This document shows, piece after piece, positions 14,328 to 23,136 of a stretch of 39,079 bases of DNA. The stretch covers positions 33,383 through 72,461 of the forward strand of contig PLNN01000020.1 of the NCBI GenBank assembly GCA_003142795.1, read 5' to 3'. Source of the stretch: Candidatus Omnitrophota bacterium (GTDB taxonomy: Bacteria; Omnitrophota; Gorgyraeia; 2-01-FULL-45-10). The position numbers and the translations under genes were made by a program. The notes under the pieces are model-generated. The model ran no database searches. It was not told the DNA's origin and saw only the letters and a list, made by a program, of their open reading frames with translations. Every line of letters begins with the position of its first letter. Position 1 is the stretch's first letter.

Positions 14328-16477
14328 TCTTTTGCCTTCGCTTCCTGATTTACGGCTGCAGGGAATTCGATCCTGAACGTCGTTCCCGCGCCTACGTGCG
14401 TCTCTTTAAGATATATGCGGCCGCCGTTCTTTTCTATTACCTGGCGGACTATGAATAATCCAAGCCCTGTCCCTTTGCCCGGATCTTTCGTCGTGAAAAA
14501 CGGGTTGAAGAGCTGCTTTATCTTATCTTGAGGTATCCCCGAGCCCGTATCCTGAACGTCGATAAAGACCTTTCCATTCTCCTGATGCGCCGCAATGGTT
14601 ATCTTACCCTTATCCCCTATTGCCTGCCCGGCGTTACGGACGAGGTTAAAGAGCACCTCCTGTAGCTGCTTCCTATCGACAAATATATTGGGCAGATTTT
14701 CCTCGATGTTCTTCTCAAATTCTATCTTCTCCAGCTTCAATTCATAGCCGACCAGGCCGAAGACTTCATCAAGCTCTTTTGCTATGCTAACCAGCTCCGC
14801 CTCACCCTTTGAAGGCTTGGCAAATCCCGAAAGCTTCTTCGTGATTGCCGTTGCCCTGTCAGTCTCTTTTATAACTTTCGCCATGATATCTTGCGCCTTA
14901 GTGAGCAGCTCCTCTGTGGTCTTGGCTTTGTATAAGCCATCCCTTAGGTTCAATAAGAACGCCTCGCATTGTCCGCGCGCTATGCCGAGAGGATTGCATA
15001 TTTCGTGATTTATCCCGGCTGAGAGAGTGCCTATGACCGCCATCTTCTCTCTCTGCGCGGCTTCAGCCTGTGTTTTTCCAAGTTCTACGAATAGTTTCGC
15101 GTTCGAGATGGCAATGGCAAGCGTCCTGGCAAGCGGCAGCAATATGTCTAGGTCATCCTGCGTATAATCTTCATCGGACTTTTTCTTACCAAGCGACAGG
15201 ATACCGATTATCTTCTCATGCACGATCATGGGTATTATTAATTCCGCGTTCAGTTTATCGATTATCTCCTGCACGGCGTCCGGTATGTATATCTTCTTCT
15301 GCCTCAGTTCTTTCGCCAATATATACCCGTGCGTTTCTTCCATGAATGTAACAATGCTGTCTGGCTTTACCAAGGTGATCGATTTATCTTTAATATTTTG
15401 CGATGCCTCAACAGTGAACCGCTGGTTCTCATCATCGAACATAAGGACAGCGCACGAGTCGAGCTTAACGATATCCATCAGCTTATCGACTGTTAGGTCA
15501 ACAAGTTTATCCAACTCCAAGACTGTCAGCACTTCACTTGTAAACGTCTTTAGGAGTTCTTTGTAATCGTATTTCTTCTGGAAGAGGTATTTGTCGGTAA
15601 TATTTGTAAGAAAGGCCTCTATTCTGCGCATAGTTAGAATAATGATAACGCCGCTTATGACAAGACCCATCATTCTTCCGCCAAAACTGGCAGTCCTGAG
15701 AATATATTCCTGAATAAGCAATGTCGGCAAGACCAGCATAGCAAAGACAGATGCAAGAAGTCCCGTAAAAACAAGGGTCTTCTTGATTATTACTTCGATA
15801 TCCATCAGATGATGACGAACAATAGCATAGGCAATACTGCCCACGAATACCGTAGCCAGAATGTTTCCGATGGGTAAAATCGGAATATTATAATATAGAA
15901 AATAGTTTGTAGCTCCGCCCACCATTCCTATGAAAGTTCCCCACAAGATGTACTTTATTTGATTTTTTGATGTTCCCGACTCGGCCTTATAATGCTTGAA
16001 CAAAATATAGTCAGGATACAAAATTCCGAAAATGAAAAAAAGCAAAAATGGATAAAAGCCTACGCCTGCATCGGGCCAAAACGTAAAACAATATTTTTCC
16101 GAAACACCTGAAATAACAAATCTCGAAAACGAGATAAAAATAAACAGTGCGCTTACAGCATAGGATGAATATATTATCTTTTTCTTTTTTTGTTCTTCTC
16201 CTAAAAATACCATCGTGAAATGCAAAAATGTAGTGGGTATAAACATAGCTCCTATTAACAAAAGCCTAGCGAAAAAAAGGCCCTGGGTCTTGTTTGCTGC
16301 GAAATGCCAGGCAAAATAACTCAATGCCCAAAAAGCAACGCTCAATCCAAAAAAAGCAAACCTAATATTTATATTTTTTTTTGGATTGGTTTTATAAACA
16401 AAGATGGCTAATGCCAGGCTTGTTATGCCATTAATTAAACAACTGATCATGTTCCAAACAAAATAACTATGATTCAT
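14324..16477 (-). CDS. 7TM-GAF sensor histidine kinase
   Basis: About 717 residues. The N terminus holds six to eight hydrophobic segments like the 7TM sensor region of histidine kinases (HisKA_7TM), then the block IVRHHLMDIEVIIKKTLVFTG and two further membrane segments, a linker ending DKYLFQKKYDYKELLK, a GAF domain (residues about 330-465), a dimerisation helix with the phospho-histidine in GINHEICNPL, and a complete ATPase domain: NLVRNAGQAI (N box), DTGSGIP (G1), FFTTKDPGKGTGLGL (F/G2). It should autophosphorylate and pass phosphate to the adjacent receiver. The ORF track starts at a GTG (16486); the ATG at 16477 has GGAG 8 bp upstream and is preferred. Related to the kinases at 18973 and 21002. 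Confidence 0.92.
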   Translation of the reverse strand: MNHSYFVWNMISCLINGITSLALAIFVYKTNPKKNINIRFAFFGLSVAFWALSYFAWHFAANKTQGLFFARLLLIGAMFIPTTFLHFTMVFLGEEQKKKKIIYSSYAVSALFIFISFSRFVISGVSEKYCFTFWPDAGVGFYPFLLFFIFGILYPDYILFKHYKAESGTSKNQIKYILWGTFIGMVGGATNYFLYYNIPILPIGNILATVFVGSIAYAIVRHHLMDIEVIIKKTLVFTGLLASVFAMLVLPTLLIQEYILRTASFGGRMMGLVISGVIIILTMRRIEAFLTNITDKYLFQKKYDYKELLKTFTSEVLTVLELDKLVDLTVDKLMDIVKLDSCAVLMFDDENQRFTVEASQNIKDKSITLVKPDSIVTFMEETHGYILAKELRQKKIYIPDAVQEIIDKLNAELIIPMIVHEKIIGILSLGKKKSDEDYTQDDLDILLPLARTLAIAISNAKLFVELGKTQAEAAQREKMAVIGTLSAGINHEICNPLGIARGQCEAFLLNLRDGLYKAKTTEELLTKAQDIMAKVIKETDRATAITKKLSGFAKPSKGEAELVSIAKELDEVFGLVGYELKLEKIEFEKNIEENLPNIFVDRKQLQEVLFNLVRNAGQAIGDKGKITIAAHQENGKVFIDVQDTGSGIPQDKIKQLFNPFFTTKDPGKGTGLGLFIVRQVIEKNGGRIYLKETHVGAGTTFRIEFPAAVNQEAKAKE

Positions 16478-16482
16478 CTCTA

Positions 16483-17616
16483 TCACTCCAGTAAGGCTCG
16501 CATAATATTTTCAATTTCAGGAGGGCATCCTGGAACAAATACACTGCCTTTCTTAGCCCCAGCGAAATCTTTTGTACAATTTCCAATAAAGATTGCTTCG
16601 TCAGAATATTTGCTAGCATAGCGCTCCGCGTCTTTTCCCAAAACAATATCAATTCTATTGGCTTTTATTAATTTTTTAATAAATTTTAATAACTTAATTG
16701 GATTACGTTTAATTTTTTTATGCGAGTCACTTAATGAAAAAATACAGCCTGAACAAGCGCTATTCGGCCACACTGTTAAAAAACGATATTTTTCAAACGC
16801 AACCGATGGCTGTTCAAATTTCGTAGAAAACTTCTTAAAAATGTTATCGAAATCTTCATTTTTTACTGGCGATCCAACCTTTTCTTCGATAGCATTTTTT
16901 ATGTGCGTAGCGGAATTGTAATCAATTCCTATCAATAGACATGCCAACGAATCTATTTCGACCATATTATTACCAGCCATAACGATATCTGCTCTTTTTG
17001 GCTTTCCGTGATGTGGACCGTTTCCTTCCATGCCTATTCGCCCATCTATAATATTCACAAAAGGCTTTGCCGCCATTCCCAAATATGCTAAGTACCTGCT
17101 TAAATCAGTCCTGTGCATTAACATTCTATCCTTAGCTAGGAGAAGACCCATCTGATTTTTTATTGCTAACGAAACAGTTGTTTCCATGTGCGTTTTTAAA
17201 CAACATAGATTAACATAGGCATGACTTGTCAATATTTCAGGCAAACTCATTTCAAAACCTTTTATATTAATTTTTACCCTGTTAGAATTATCCAAATCCA
17301 GAAATTTAACTTTTTTGTATTTCTCAAGTTTAATCATTTGAGAATGCTTGAGCAGAGTTTTGAAATCATATCTATTGTTTCCAAAATTTAAAAGCGCTCC
17401 GTGCCCAAGCACTATTTCCTCACATCCGCCTTCAATACATATTTCACAAAGAGCTCCCACTATATCACTGGCTGTATTTTCTCCTTCAATAATGGGATAT
17501 CGTCCTCCCAGATTAGGTTTTATAAATATATTTTTTTGTTTTCTTATAGCAAAATCTTCGTAGATATTTTCTATAATAAACTTTATGCTACTATTATTCT
17601 TGTAAACTCTGATCAT
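16483..17616 (-). CDS. DUF362 domain protein
   Basis: The 377-residue protein matches the DUF362 family: NIFIKPNLGG near the N terminus, EIVLGHGALL, LKTHMETTVSLAIKNQMGLL and IIDGRIGMEGNGPHHGKPK. The biochemical role of DUF362 is not established; some members carry ferredoxin modules, but none is obvious here. A C-terminal part (residues about 275-377) has scattered cysteines (NSACSGC, IGNCTKDF, PGCPPEI) and may be a separate domain. It starts 3 bp after plsC and reaches the start region of the kinase gene. Base composition is visibly AT-rich and the protein is rich in Lys, Ile and Asn, unlike the housekeeping genes here. Confidence 0.8.
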   Translation of the reverse strand: MIRVYKNNSSIKFIIENIYEDFAIRKQKNIFIKPNLGGRYPIIEGENTASDIVGALCEICIEGGCEEIVLGHGALLNFGNNRYDFKTLLKHSQMIKLEKYKKVKFLDLDNSNRVKINIKGFEMSLPEILTSHAYVNLCCLKTHMETTVSLAIKNQMGLLLAKDRMLMHRTDLSRYLAYLGMAAKPFVNIIDGRIGMEGNGPHHGKPKRADIVMAGNNMVEIDSLACLLIGIDYNSATHIKNAIEEKVGSPVKNEDFDNIFKKFSTKFEQPSVAFEKYRFLTVWPNSACSGCIFSLSDSHKKIKRNPIKLLKFIKKLIKANRIDIVLGKDAERYASKYSDEAIFIGNCTKDFAGAKKGSVFVPGCPPEIENIMRALLE

Positions 17617-17618
17617 AT

Positions 17619-18485
17619 TTATACCAGGAGTCCTATTTTCCCCGTTTCGTCCTTAATATTTCTTAGACCGCTTTCTTTTTCAAATTTCTTAATGTCATTA
17701 ATCGCTGAGGCATCCCATTCTTCACCTGCTGTTATCCGGATAGTGTTCATAATTTGCAAGGCTATTTTCTGTAAATCATTCTTCGTCAATTGGTCAACAT
17801 TTATATTTTTACGTCTCTCTGATGCATAAATATTTTTTAATAGGTGATGATTTGAAGATATAAGAATTTTTTTACCAATAATGACTGTACACTTTTTCAG
17901 CCGCGGAATGCGACTATCTGGAGGCAATATTTCATAAGTACCCTTCATCGTAATCGGGATGATTGGAACATCTGCTAGTATGGCTAATTTTACAAAACCG
18001 TATTTCGGCATCAGCATTTTACCGGATCTGGAGCGCGTAGCTTCTGGATAAATTATGATGGCTTTTCCAGCTTTGAGATGCCTCATTATGTCTCTAAAAA
18101 ATGAGTACCCCGGATAGTCCTGATCAATATAAACCACATTATGAAGCTTCGTAAACCATTTTATAAAAAACGTTTGCTTTATTTTTTTTGACGCAACAAA
18201 TGTAACATAATTTTTTAACATAGCCCCTAGTATAAGAAAATCAAAATAACTCATATGATTTGATATAAATATTGCCGGTTTTTTTATGGGGATATTTTCG
18301 ATACCGCGAATTTCTTTAATCCAAAGCCTAAAGAAGGCAAATACTGTAAGGCGCACGATTTTAAACCGAATTCGTCTAATTAGTCGATAACGTAATTTCA
18401 CAATGCGAGTAATTGTTAATCTATATAAATTAACCATTTTCCGCACTAGTCGATACCGAGCCGATATTTTATTTTTTTTCTTCAT
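17619..18485 (-). CDS. 1-acyl-sn-glycerol-3-phosphate acyltransferase family (PlsC-like)
   Basis: The protein carries the acyltransferase motif NHMSYFD (HxxxxD, residues about 70-80), a lysophospholipid-binding block VVYIDQDYPGY, the variant YPEATRSRSGKM where most members have PEGTRS, and VPIIPITMKGTYEI. It should acylate lysophosphatidate or a related lipid at the inner membrane; specificity is not readable. A basic N-terminal stretch (RYRLVRKMVNLYRL) precedes a hydrophobic segment. The ORF track starts at a TTG (18518); the ATG at 18485 (MKKKNKIS) is chosen, but neither has a Shine-Dalgarno sequence. A TATAAT (18541-18536 on the minus strand) lies upstream. AT-rich like the DUF362 gene. 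Confidence 0.82.
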   Translation of the reverse strand: MKKKNKISARYRLVRKMVNLYRLTITRIVKLRYRLIRRIRFKIVRLTVFAFFRLWIKEIRGIENIPIKKPAIFISNHMSYFDFLILGAMLKNYVTFVASKKIKQTFFIKWFTKLHNVVYIDQDYPGYSFFRDIMRHLKAGKAIIIYPEATRSRSGKMLMPKYGFVKLAILADVPIIPITMKGTYEILPPDSRIPRLKKCTVIIGKKILISSNHHLLKNIYASERRKNINVDQLTKNDLQKIALQIMNTIRITAGEEWDASAINDIKKFEKESGLRNIKDETGKIGLLV

Positions 18486-18585
18486 TGTATTCGATTTAAT
18501 ATTTTTAAAATTTGGCAAGTAAATAACTTATAACTATTATATAACGTTTATCAGGCATCAGTTTAACTTATGGCTCGTCCATAAA

Positions 18586-18621
18586 CAAAAATACCCGACT
18601 TCATTAAAGAAATCGGGTATT
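18586..18621 (-). terminator. Intrinsic terminator of the small HTH gene
   Basis: On the minus strand AATACCCGA pairs with TCGGGTATT and runs into a T-rich stretch (TATTTTTG). It overlaps the TAA stop codon at 18622-18620 and separates this gene from plsC. Confidence 0.85.
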
Positions 18622-18814
18622 AGCCTGAATGTCCGTTATTCTCTTTTTCCTGATCAGCAATCCAGCGGTCTATAGTGGACTTCTTGAACCGCCAGTTGGC
18701 CCCTACCTTGAAACAAGGAAGCTTCCCGCACTTCGCGTGCTTGTAAATAGTGACGGGCTGCATCCGCAGGTACTTGGCCACTTCCTGAACAGTGAAAACA
18801 CTGTCTTCTTCCAT
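18620..18814 (-). CDS. Small excisionase-like HTH protein (HTH_17)
   Basis: The 64-residue protein is a single excisionase/MerR-like winged helix: SVFTVQEVAKYLRMQPVTIYKHAKCGKLPCFKVGANWRFKKSTIDRWI is the full HTH_17 pattern. Such proteins bind DNA as excisionases, or act as small regulators. No integrase or att site is visible, so an excisionase role has no local support. It is a stand-alone gene: strong promoter at 18919-18946, about 100-nt structured leader, GGTGG ribosome binding site and a terminator overlapping the stop. The same domain occurs in two proteins at 27-28 kb. Confidence 0.88.
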   Translation of the reverse strand: MEEDSVFTVQEVAKYLRMQPVTIYKHAKCGKLPCFKVGANWRFKKSTIDRWIADQEKENNGHSG

Positions 18815-18833
18815 ACTGCCACCATCCCTTGAT

Positions 18834-18891
18834 ATTAGTTATACTATTTTGGTATAGACTAATATGCCTTTATACATCTTCGTATAAAGGC
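18834..18891. promoter_or_regulatory. Structured leader of the small HTH gene: two dyads
   Basis: GCCTTTATAC (18866-18875) and GTATAAAGGC (18882-18891) form a perfect 10-bp stem with a 6-nt loop. Next to it ATTAGT-T-ATAC (18834-18844) and GTAT-AG-ACTAAT (18852-18863) form an imperfect dyad. Both lie between promoter and ribosome binding site, so they could be an operator (autoregulation) or an RNA control structure. Confidence 0.55.
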
Positions 18892-18918
18892 AAATCAATT
18901 GGACTACGGTATGATGGA

Positions 18919-18946
18919 AGTATACCTTATTATTGAGAATTGTCAA
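18919..18946 (-). promoter_or_regulatory. Strong promoter of the small HTH gene
   Basis: Minus strand TTGACA (18946-18941), 16-bp spacer, TATACT (18924-18919). The predicted start near 18912 leaves a leader of about 98 nt. Confidence 0.8.
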
Positions 18947-18972
18947 TAGTTAGGAACTAAATTTTGATACAA

Positions 18973-20994
18973 TTATTTCGTAGCAGAAAATATTATAATA
19001 AATTTTGCGTCTTCGCTCTCCCCGCTGGTTACTCGCATATTACCGCGATTACGCCATACGAGCTGCCGCACGATTGACAGGTCAAACCATACTGTGCAGC
19101 CATTACAGACTATCTCGATAATAATATTGGTATCTTTTTCATTGTAAGCCTTTATCACAATAGTGCCGCTTTCTTTAGTGGCTTGGCCGGCACTCCGCAG
19201 TATAGTGAAAAATATCTGCTGTATTTGTCTTTTGTCGGCCATTATCTGGGGCAGATTTTTGTCTATATCCATTGCTATACTTATATGCTCCATCTCAAGC
19301 TCATGACCGATAACGCTAATAGTCTCTTCGACCTGCTCTCTAATATCTACAGGCTCCGTTTTCAGGTCCTTTGAAGGCCTGGCAAAATTTGATAGCTTCT
19401 TTGTAATATCATTTATCCTCGCTGTCTGTTCCAGGCAAATATTCATTACGTTTTTGGCTTCATTTATTGCATAATCTAGGTTCTTGTCACTATATGATCC
19501 TTTCTCAAGGCTTATCATGTAATCCTGGATATTGGTGTTTATCATGTTGAGCGGGTCACCTATCTCATGGTTTATGCCGGCGGCCAGCGTACCCACAGCA
19601 GCTCTCCGCTCATTTTGCGCGGCCTCAGCAAAGAGCTGGGCATTTGCTATGGCGATTGCCTCTGTTCTTGCCAGATCAATTAATATGTCTAGGTCGTCTT
19701 GGGTGTAGTTTTCGTCGGACCTCTTTTTGCCAAGCATCATAATTCCGATAAGGTCATTGTGAAGCATTAGAGGAATGGCAAGATGTGCGCCGGTTTCGAG
19801 AAGCCCATTTTTCAATTCGTCAACTTTAGAATTTTTCTCATCTTCTATCGAGATGATACCTTTTACTGCCTTCAAAGCTTTCGTAATCTTTGAAGAACTG
19901 TCAAAAATTATCTCTTCATCATATCCCATAGTTTTATAAGAAACGTATTTGTCTTCATATCGATTAAACAGCAATACCGCCGCTCTCTCGGGATGCAGCG
20001 TTTTATCCAATAACTCAAGTGTCCTTTGTATTGCATCGTCAAGACTCAATATGGTCAAAACTTCGTCAATGAAAGACTTCAAAACTTGTTTGTAATCATA
20101 CTTCTTCTGGAAAAGGTATTTATCGGTTATATTTATAAGAAAGGTTTTAATTCGACGCATTGTAAGGATAATAATAATACCACTAATAATCAGCCCTACC
20201 ATCCTACCGCCTGTTCCTGCTCCTCTAAACAATAATTCCTGAATAAGTAATGTCGGCACAACCAGCATAGTAAAGATAGCCGCAAGAAGCCCCGTAAAAA
20301 CAAGGGTCTTCTTTATAACAACTTCTATATCCATCAGGTGGTGACGAACAATAGCGTAAGATGTAACAATAGGGTATATGCATATCAAAACGCTTGCAAA
20401 TGGAGGCACTTTTATATTTAAAATTAAAAAGAAAAGCGAAATCCCTCCGGCAAAACCAAGTGCGGTTCCCGCAAAAAAATATCGTAACTGGTTTCTTCTT
20501 TCCCCGGATGATTTTCTTAATGCTACATACAACAATCCATTGCCATAACCGGCGAATACACAATACATTAACGCATAAATCGGATATAAAACTCCCCATT
20601 CCGGGTAATATTTAATATTAAGCTTTAACACCACATCTTTAACAACTAATGGAGTAAAGCAAAACAGAAACATGGCACTTGAAAATATATAAGAAGTTAA
20701 AATAATTTTTTTAAATTTTTCTCTCGAGTCTAATAGGACTACCACGAAATCAAAAAATAGAATAGGGACATACGCCCCAAATGCGTGAGAAATGCGACTA
20801 AAGGTTAATGAAAGACGATGATCAAAATATCCTGTCAAGGTCAGAAAATATCCAAAACACCATAAGGATATACTCAGACTCAACAAAAACCATTTCCCGC
20901 TAAGCACTCTTTGCCTGTTATTAAAATAGACAAACATGCCTAGTGAAAAACTAAGAATGGCTGTTATGCCTGTAGTCAGAGCATAAAAATTCAT
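18973..20994 (-). CDS. 7TM-GAF histidine kinase paralogue with degenerate ATPase domain
   Basis: About 673 residues with the same plan as its neighbour: hydrophobic sensor region, block IVRHHLMDIEVVIKKTLVFTG, GAF, and a dimerisation helix keeping the histidine (GINHEIGDPL, with D for the usual N). The ATPase domain is broken: the N box reads TILRSAGQAT where the paralogue has NILRNAGQAI, and about 27 residues holding the G1, F and G2 boxes are replaced by a short CTVWFD before LSIVRQLVWRNRG. The frame stays open, so it is a pseudokinase or phosphotransfer remnant, not a frameshift. The ORF-track start is a GTG at 21042; the ATG at 20994 (MNFYALTTG) with AGGAT upstream is preferred and starts 7 bp after the previous gene. 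Confidence 0.85.
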   Translation of the reverse strand: MNFYALTTGITAILSFSLGMFVYFNNRQRVLSGKWFLLSLSISLWCFGYFLTLTGYFDHRLSLTFSRISHAFGAYVPILFFDFVVVLLDSREKFKKIILTSYIFSSAMFLFCFTPLVVKDVVLKLNIKYYPEWGVLYPIYALMYCVFAGYGNGLLYVALRKSSGERRNQLRYFFAGTALGFAGGISLFFLILNIKVPPFASVLICIYPIVTSYAIVRHHLMDIEVVIKKTLVFTGLLAAIFTMLVVPTLLIQELLFRGAGTGGRMVGLIISGIIIILTMRRIKTFLINITDKYLFQKKYDYKQVLKSFIDEVLTILSLDDAIQRTLELLDKTLHPERAAVLLFNRYEDKYVSYKTMGYDEEIIFDSSSKITKALKAVKGIISIEDEKNSKVDELKNGLLETGAHLAIPLMLHNDLIGIMMLGKKRSDENYTQDDLDILIDLARTEAIAIANAQLFAEAAQNERRAAVGTLAAGINHEIGDPLNMINTNIQDYMISLEKGSYSDKNLDYAINEAKNVMNICLEQTARINDITKKLSNFARPSKDLKTEPVDIREQVEETISVIGHELEMEHISIAMDIDKNLPQIMADKRQIQQIFFTILRSAGQATKESGTIVIKAYNEKDTNIIIEIVCNGCTVWFDLSIVRQLVWRNRGNMRVTSGESEDAKFIIIFSATK

Positions 20995-21001
20995 GACATC
21001 T

Positions 21002-23104
21002 TTATCCTGTTGTAAATATTGCCGTAAACGTTGTCCCCTCACCCACTTTACTCTTTACTTTTATATCACCCTTATTACGCCAGACAAGCTGACGCACTAT
21101 TGATAAACCAAGGCCTGTGCCGGAATCTTCATCTTTGGTGGTATAAAAAGGCTCGTAGATCTTATCTATCTTATCTTCAGGGATGCCGCAACCGTTATCT
21201 GTGATCTCAATGTGGACACTTCCGTTTTTTTTATCATAAGCCTTTATCTCTATAACACCGTTTTCTTTAATTGCCTGACCGGCATTTCGCAGGATATTGA
21301 ATAATATCTGCTGAATATGTCGTTTGTCGGCCATTATCTCAGGAAGGCCTTTGTCGATATTTTTTATGACATTTATACGCTCCGTTTCAAGCTCATGCCC
21401 TATAACCCTAAGGGTTTCCTCTATCTGTTCTGCTACGTCGACCGGCTCAGGCGTAAAGTCTTTCGCAGGCTTAGCGAAGTTTGAGAGTTTCCTTGCAATA
21501 TCCGATATCCTAGCCGTTTGCTGAAGACACAAGTTCATAACATCTTTGGCTTCACCTATAACCTCCTTCGGATCTTTATCGCGATACAAACCTTTTCCAA
21601 GAGCCATAAGATATACCTGGATATTGGTGTTTATTATATTTAGGGGATTACCTATCTCATGATTTATACCAGCGGAGAGCGTACCCATGGCGGCTCTTCG
21701 CTCATTTTGCGCGGCATCGGCAAAGAGCTGGGCATTTCCTATGGCGATCGCTTCTGTTCTAGCCAAGCCAGTCAATATATCGAGATCATCCTGGGTATAG
21801 TTTTCGTCGGACTTCTTTTTGCCAAGTAGCATGATACCAATAAGGTCATCGTGAAGCATTAATGGAATGGCGAGATGAACACCGATCCTGCCAAACTCAT
21901 CCTTTAATTCGTCCGCTCCGGCGCCTTCCTTGCCTTCTATCAAAACGATATCTTTTGCCTGCTTCAGGGCTTTTGTAATTCTTGAAGAACTCTTCAAAAT
22001 TATATCTTTATCGTATCCTAAAGCTCGATATGAAGCATACTCGTCGTTATATCTATTTATCAATAGTACATCCACCTTCTCAGGATGGAGCGTTTTAACA
22101 AGTAGCTCAACTGTTTTTTGTATTACGTCATCAAGATTCAAGATCGTAAGGACTTCATCAATGAAAGATTTTAATACTTGCTTATAGTCGTATTTCTTCT
22201 GGAAAAGATATTTATCAGTGATATTCATAAGAAAAGTCTCTATGCGACGCATAGTGAGTATGATAATTATACCGCTTATCGCAAGACCAAGAACCCTCGT
22301 ACTAAAACTCGCACTTCTTAATATGTAATCTTGGATAAGCAGTGTGGGCAGTATCAATATAGCAAAAACCGACGCTAGAAGACCCGCAAAAATAAGGGCT
22401 TTCTTCATTACTACTTCGATGTCAAGCAGCTGATGGCGAATGATAGCAAAAGCCACAATGGAAATAAAAATTGCTATGTTGTAACAACCGAATGGATAAA
22501 ATTGCAATCCATAGCTTGGAAGAAAATCGACAGAACCAATGTTGCCCAAGAGATAAGCCCAAAAAACATATCGAATTCTATTTTTTTCTATATCACTATG
22601 CTGTTTCGATAGCGAACCATAACCAAATCTGTATAGTTGAGTTAGGCAATATGCGAACATGCTTAATGCATAAAACCAAAACATAGGATTTAATAACCCC
22701 GCCTTAGGGTACGGACCCCAAAAATATATGAAAAATCCATTAATGATACTATCTGACCACATTGTCGCTACAATAAACATAAGTCCCAGAGTATATGTTA
22801 AAACTAGGAATATTCTATTTTTTATATCTAGAAATTTTGAAGTAAAATGCACATAAAAAATAGCTATAAGAGTTACACCAAGATATGCAAATTTAGACAA
22901 AAGTAATATTGTGGTAATATAAGCAGGTAGCGTGTATAGCAAAAAGCAGGAATACAGCCATACGACTCCGCCAAAACATACAAGTGATAGCAACCAATTA
23001 AGTAACCGCCTTGGATTAGACTTAATAATGAATATGGCAAGGCAAAATAAAAATGTACCTACGATGAATGGTGAGCCTCTATAAAAATAATCCATAGGAT
23101 TCAT
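21002..23104 (-). CDS. 7TM-GAF sensor histidine kinase (intact paralogue)
   Basis: The 700-residue protein has about eight hydrophobic N-terminal segments, the block IIRHQLLDIEVVMKKALIFAG and two membrane segments, DKYLFQKKYDYKQVLK, a GAF domain (residues about 335-465), a phospho-histidine in GINHEIGNPL and a complete ATPase domain: NILRNAGQAI, DNGCGIPEDK, FYTTKDEDSGTGLGLSIVRQL. No receiver gene is next to it. It is followed after 7 bp by the degenerate paralogue, and the pair is a likely tandem duplication. It may start at the ATG at 23104 or at 23095; neither has a strong Shine-Dalgarno sequence. Confidence 0.9.
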   Translation of the reverse strand: MNPMDYFYRGSPFIVGTFLFCLAIFIIKSNPRRLLNWLLSLVCFGGVVWLYSCFLLYTLPAYITTILLLSKFAYLGVTLIAIFYVHFTSKFLDIKNRIFLVLTYTLGLMFIVATMWSDSIINGFFIYFWGPYPKAGLLNPMFWFYALSMFAYCLTQLYRFGYGSLSKQHSDIEKNRIRYVFWAYLLGNIGSVDFLPSYGLQFYPFGCYNIAIFISIVAFAIIRHQLLDIEVVMKKALIFAGLLASVFAILILPTLLIQDYILRSASFSTRVLGLAISGIIIILTMRRIETFLMNITDKYLFQKKYDYKQVLKSFIDEVLTILNLDDVIQKTVELLVKTLHPEKVDVLLINRYNDEYASYRALGYDKDIILKSSSRITKALKQAKDIVLIEGKEGAGADELKDEFGRIGVHLAIPLMLHDDLIGIMLLGKKKSDENYTQDDLDILTGLARTEAIAIGNAQLFADAAQNERRAAMGTLSAGINHEIGNPLNIINTNIQVYLMALGKGLYRDKDPKEVIGEAKDVMNLCLQQTARISDIARKLSNFAKPAKDFTPEPVDVAEQIEETLRVIGHELETERINVIKNIDKGLPEIMADKRHIQQILFNILRNAGQAIKENGVIEIKAYDKKNGSVHIEITDNGCGIPEDKIDKIYEPFYTTKDEDSGTGLGLSIVRQLVWRNKGDIKVKSKVGEGTTFTAIFTTG

Positions 23105-23136
23105 ATAACTCTATTTTATTTATAGTATCATTTGAA

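Noticed and set aside
16467-16652. 61-aa minus-strand ORF overlapping DUF362 and the kinase
   Set aside because: Out of frame with two recognised genes; no supporting signals.
18620-18814. Prophage or integrative element suggested by the excisionase-like gene
   Set aside because: No integrase, att-like direct repeat, tRNA or phage gene is visible nearby; the domain alone is common in non-phage regulators.
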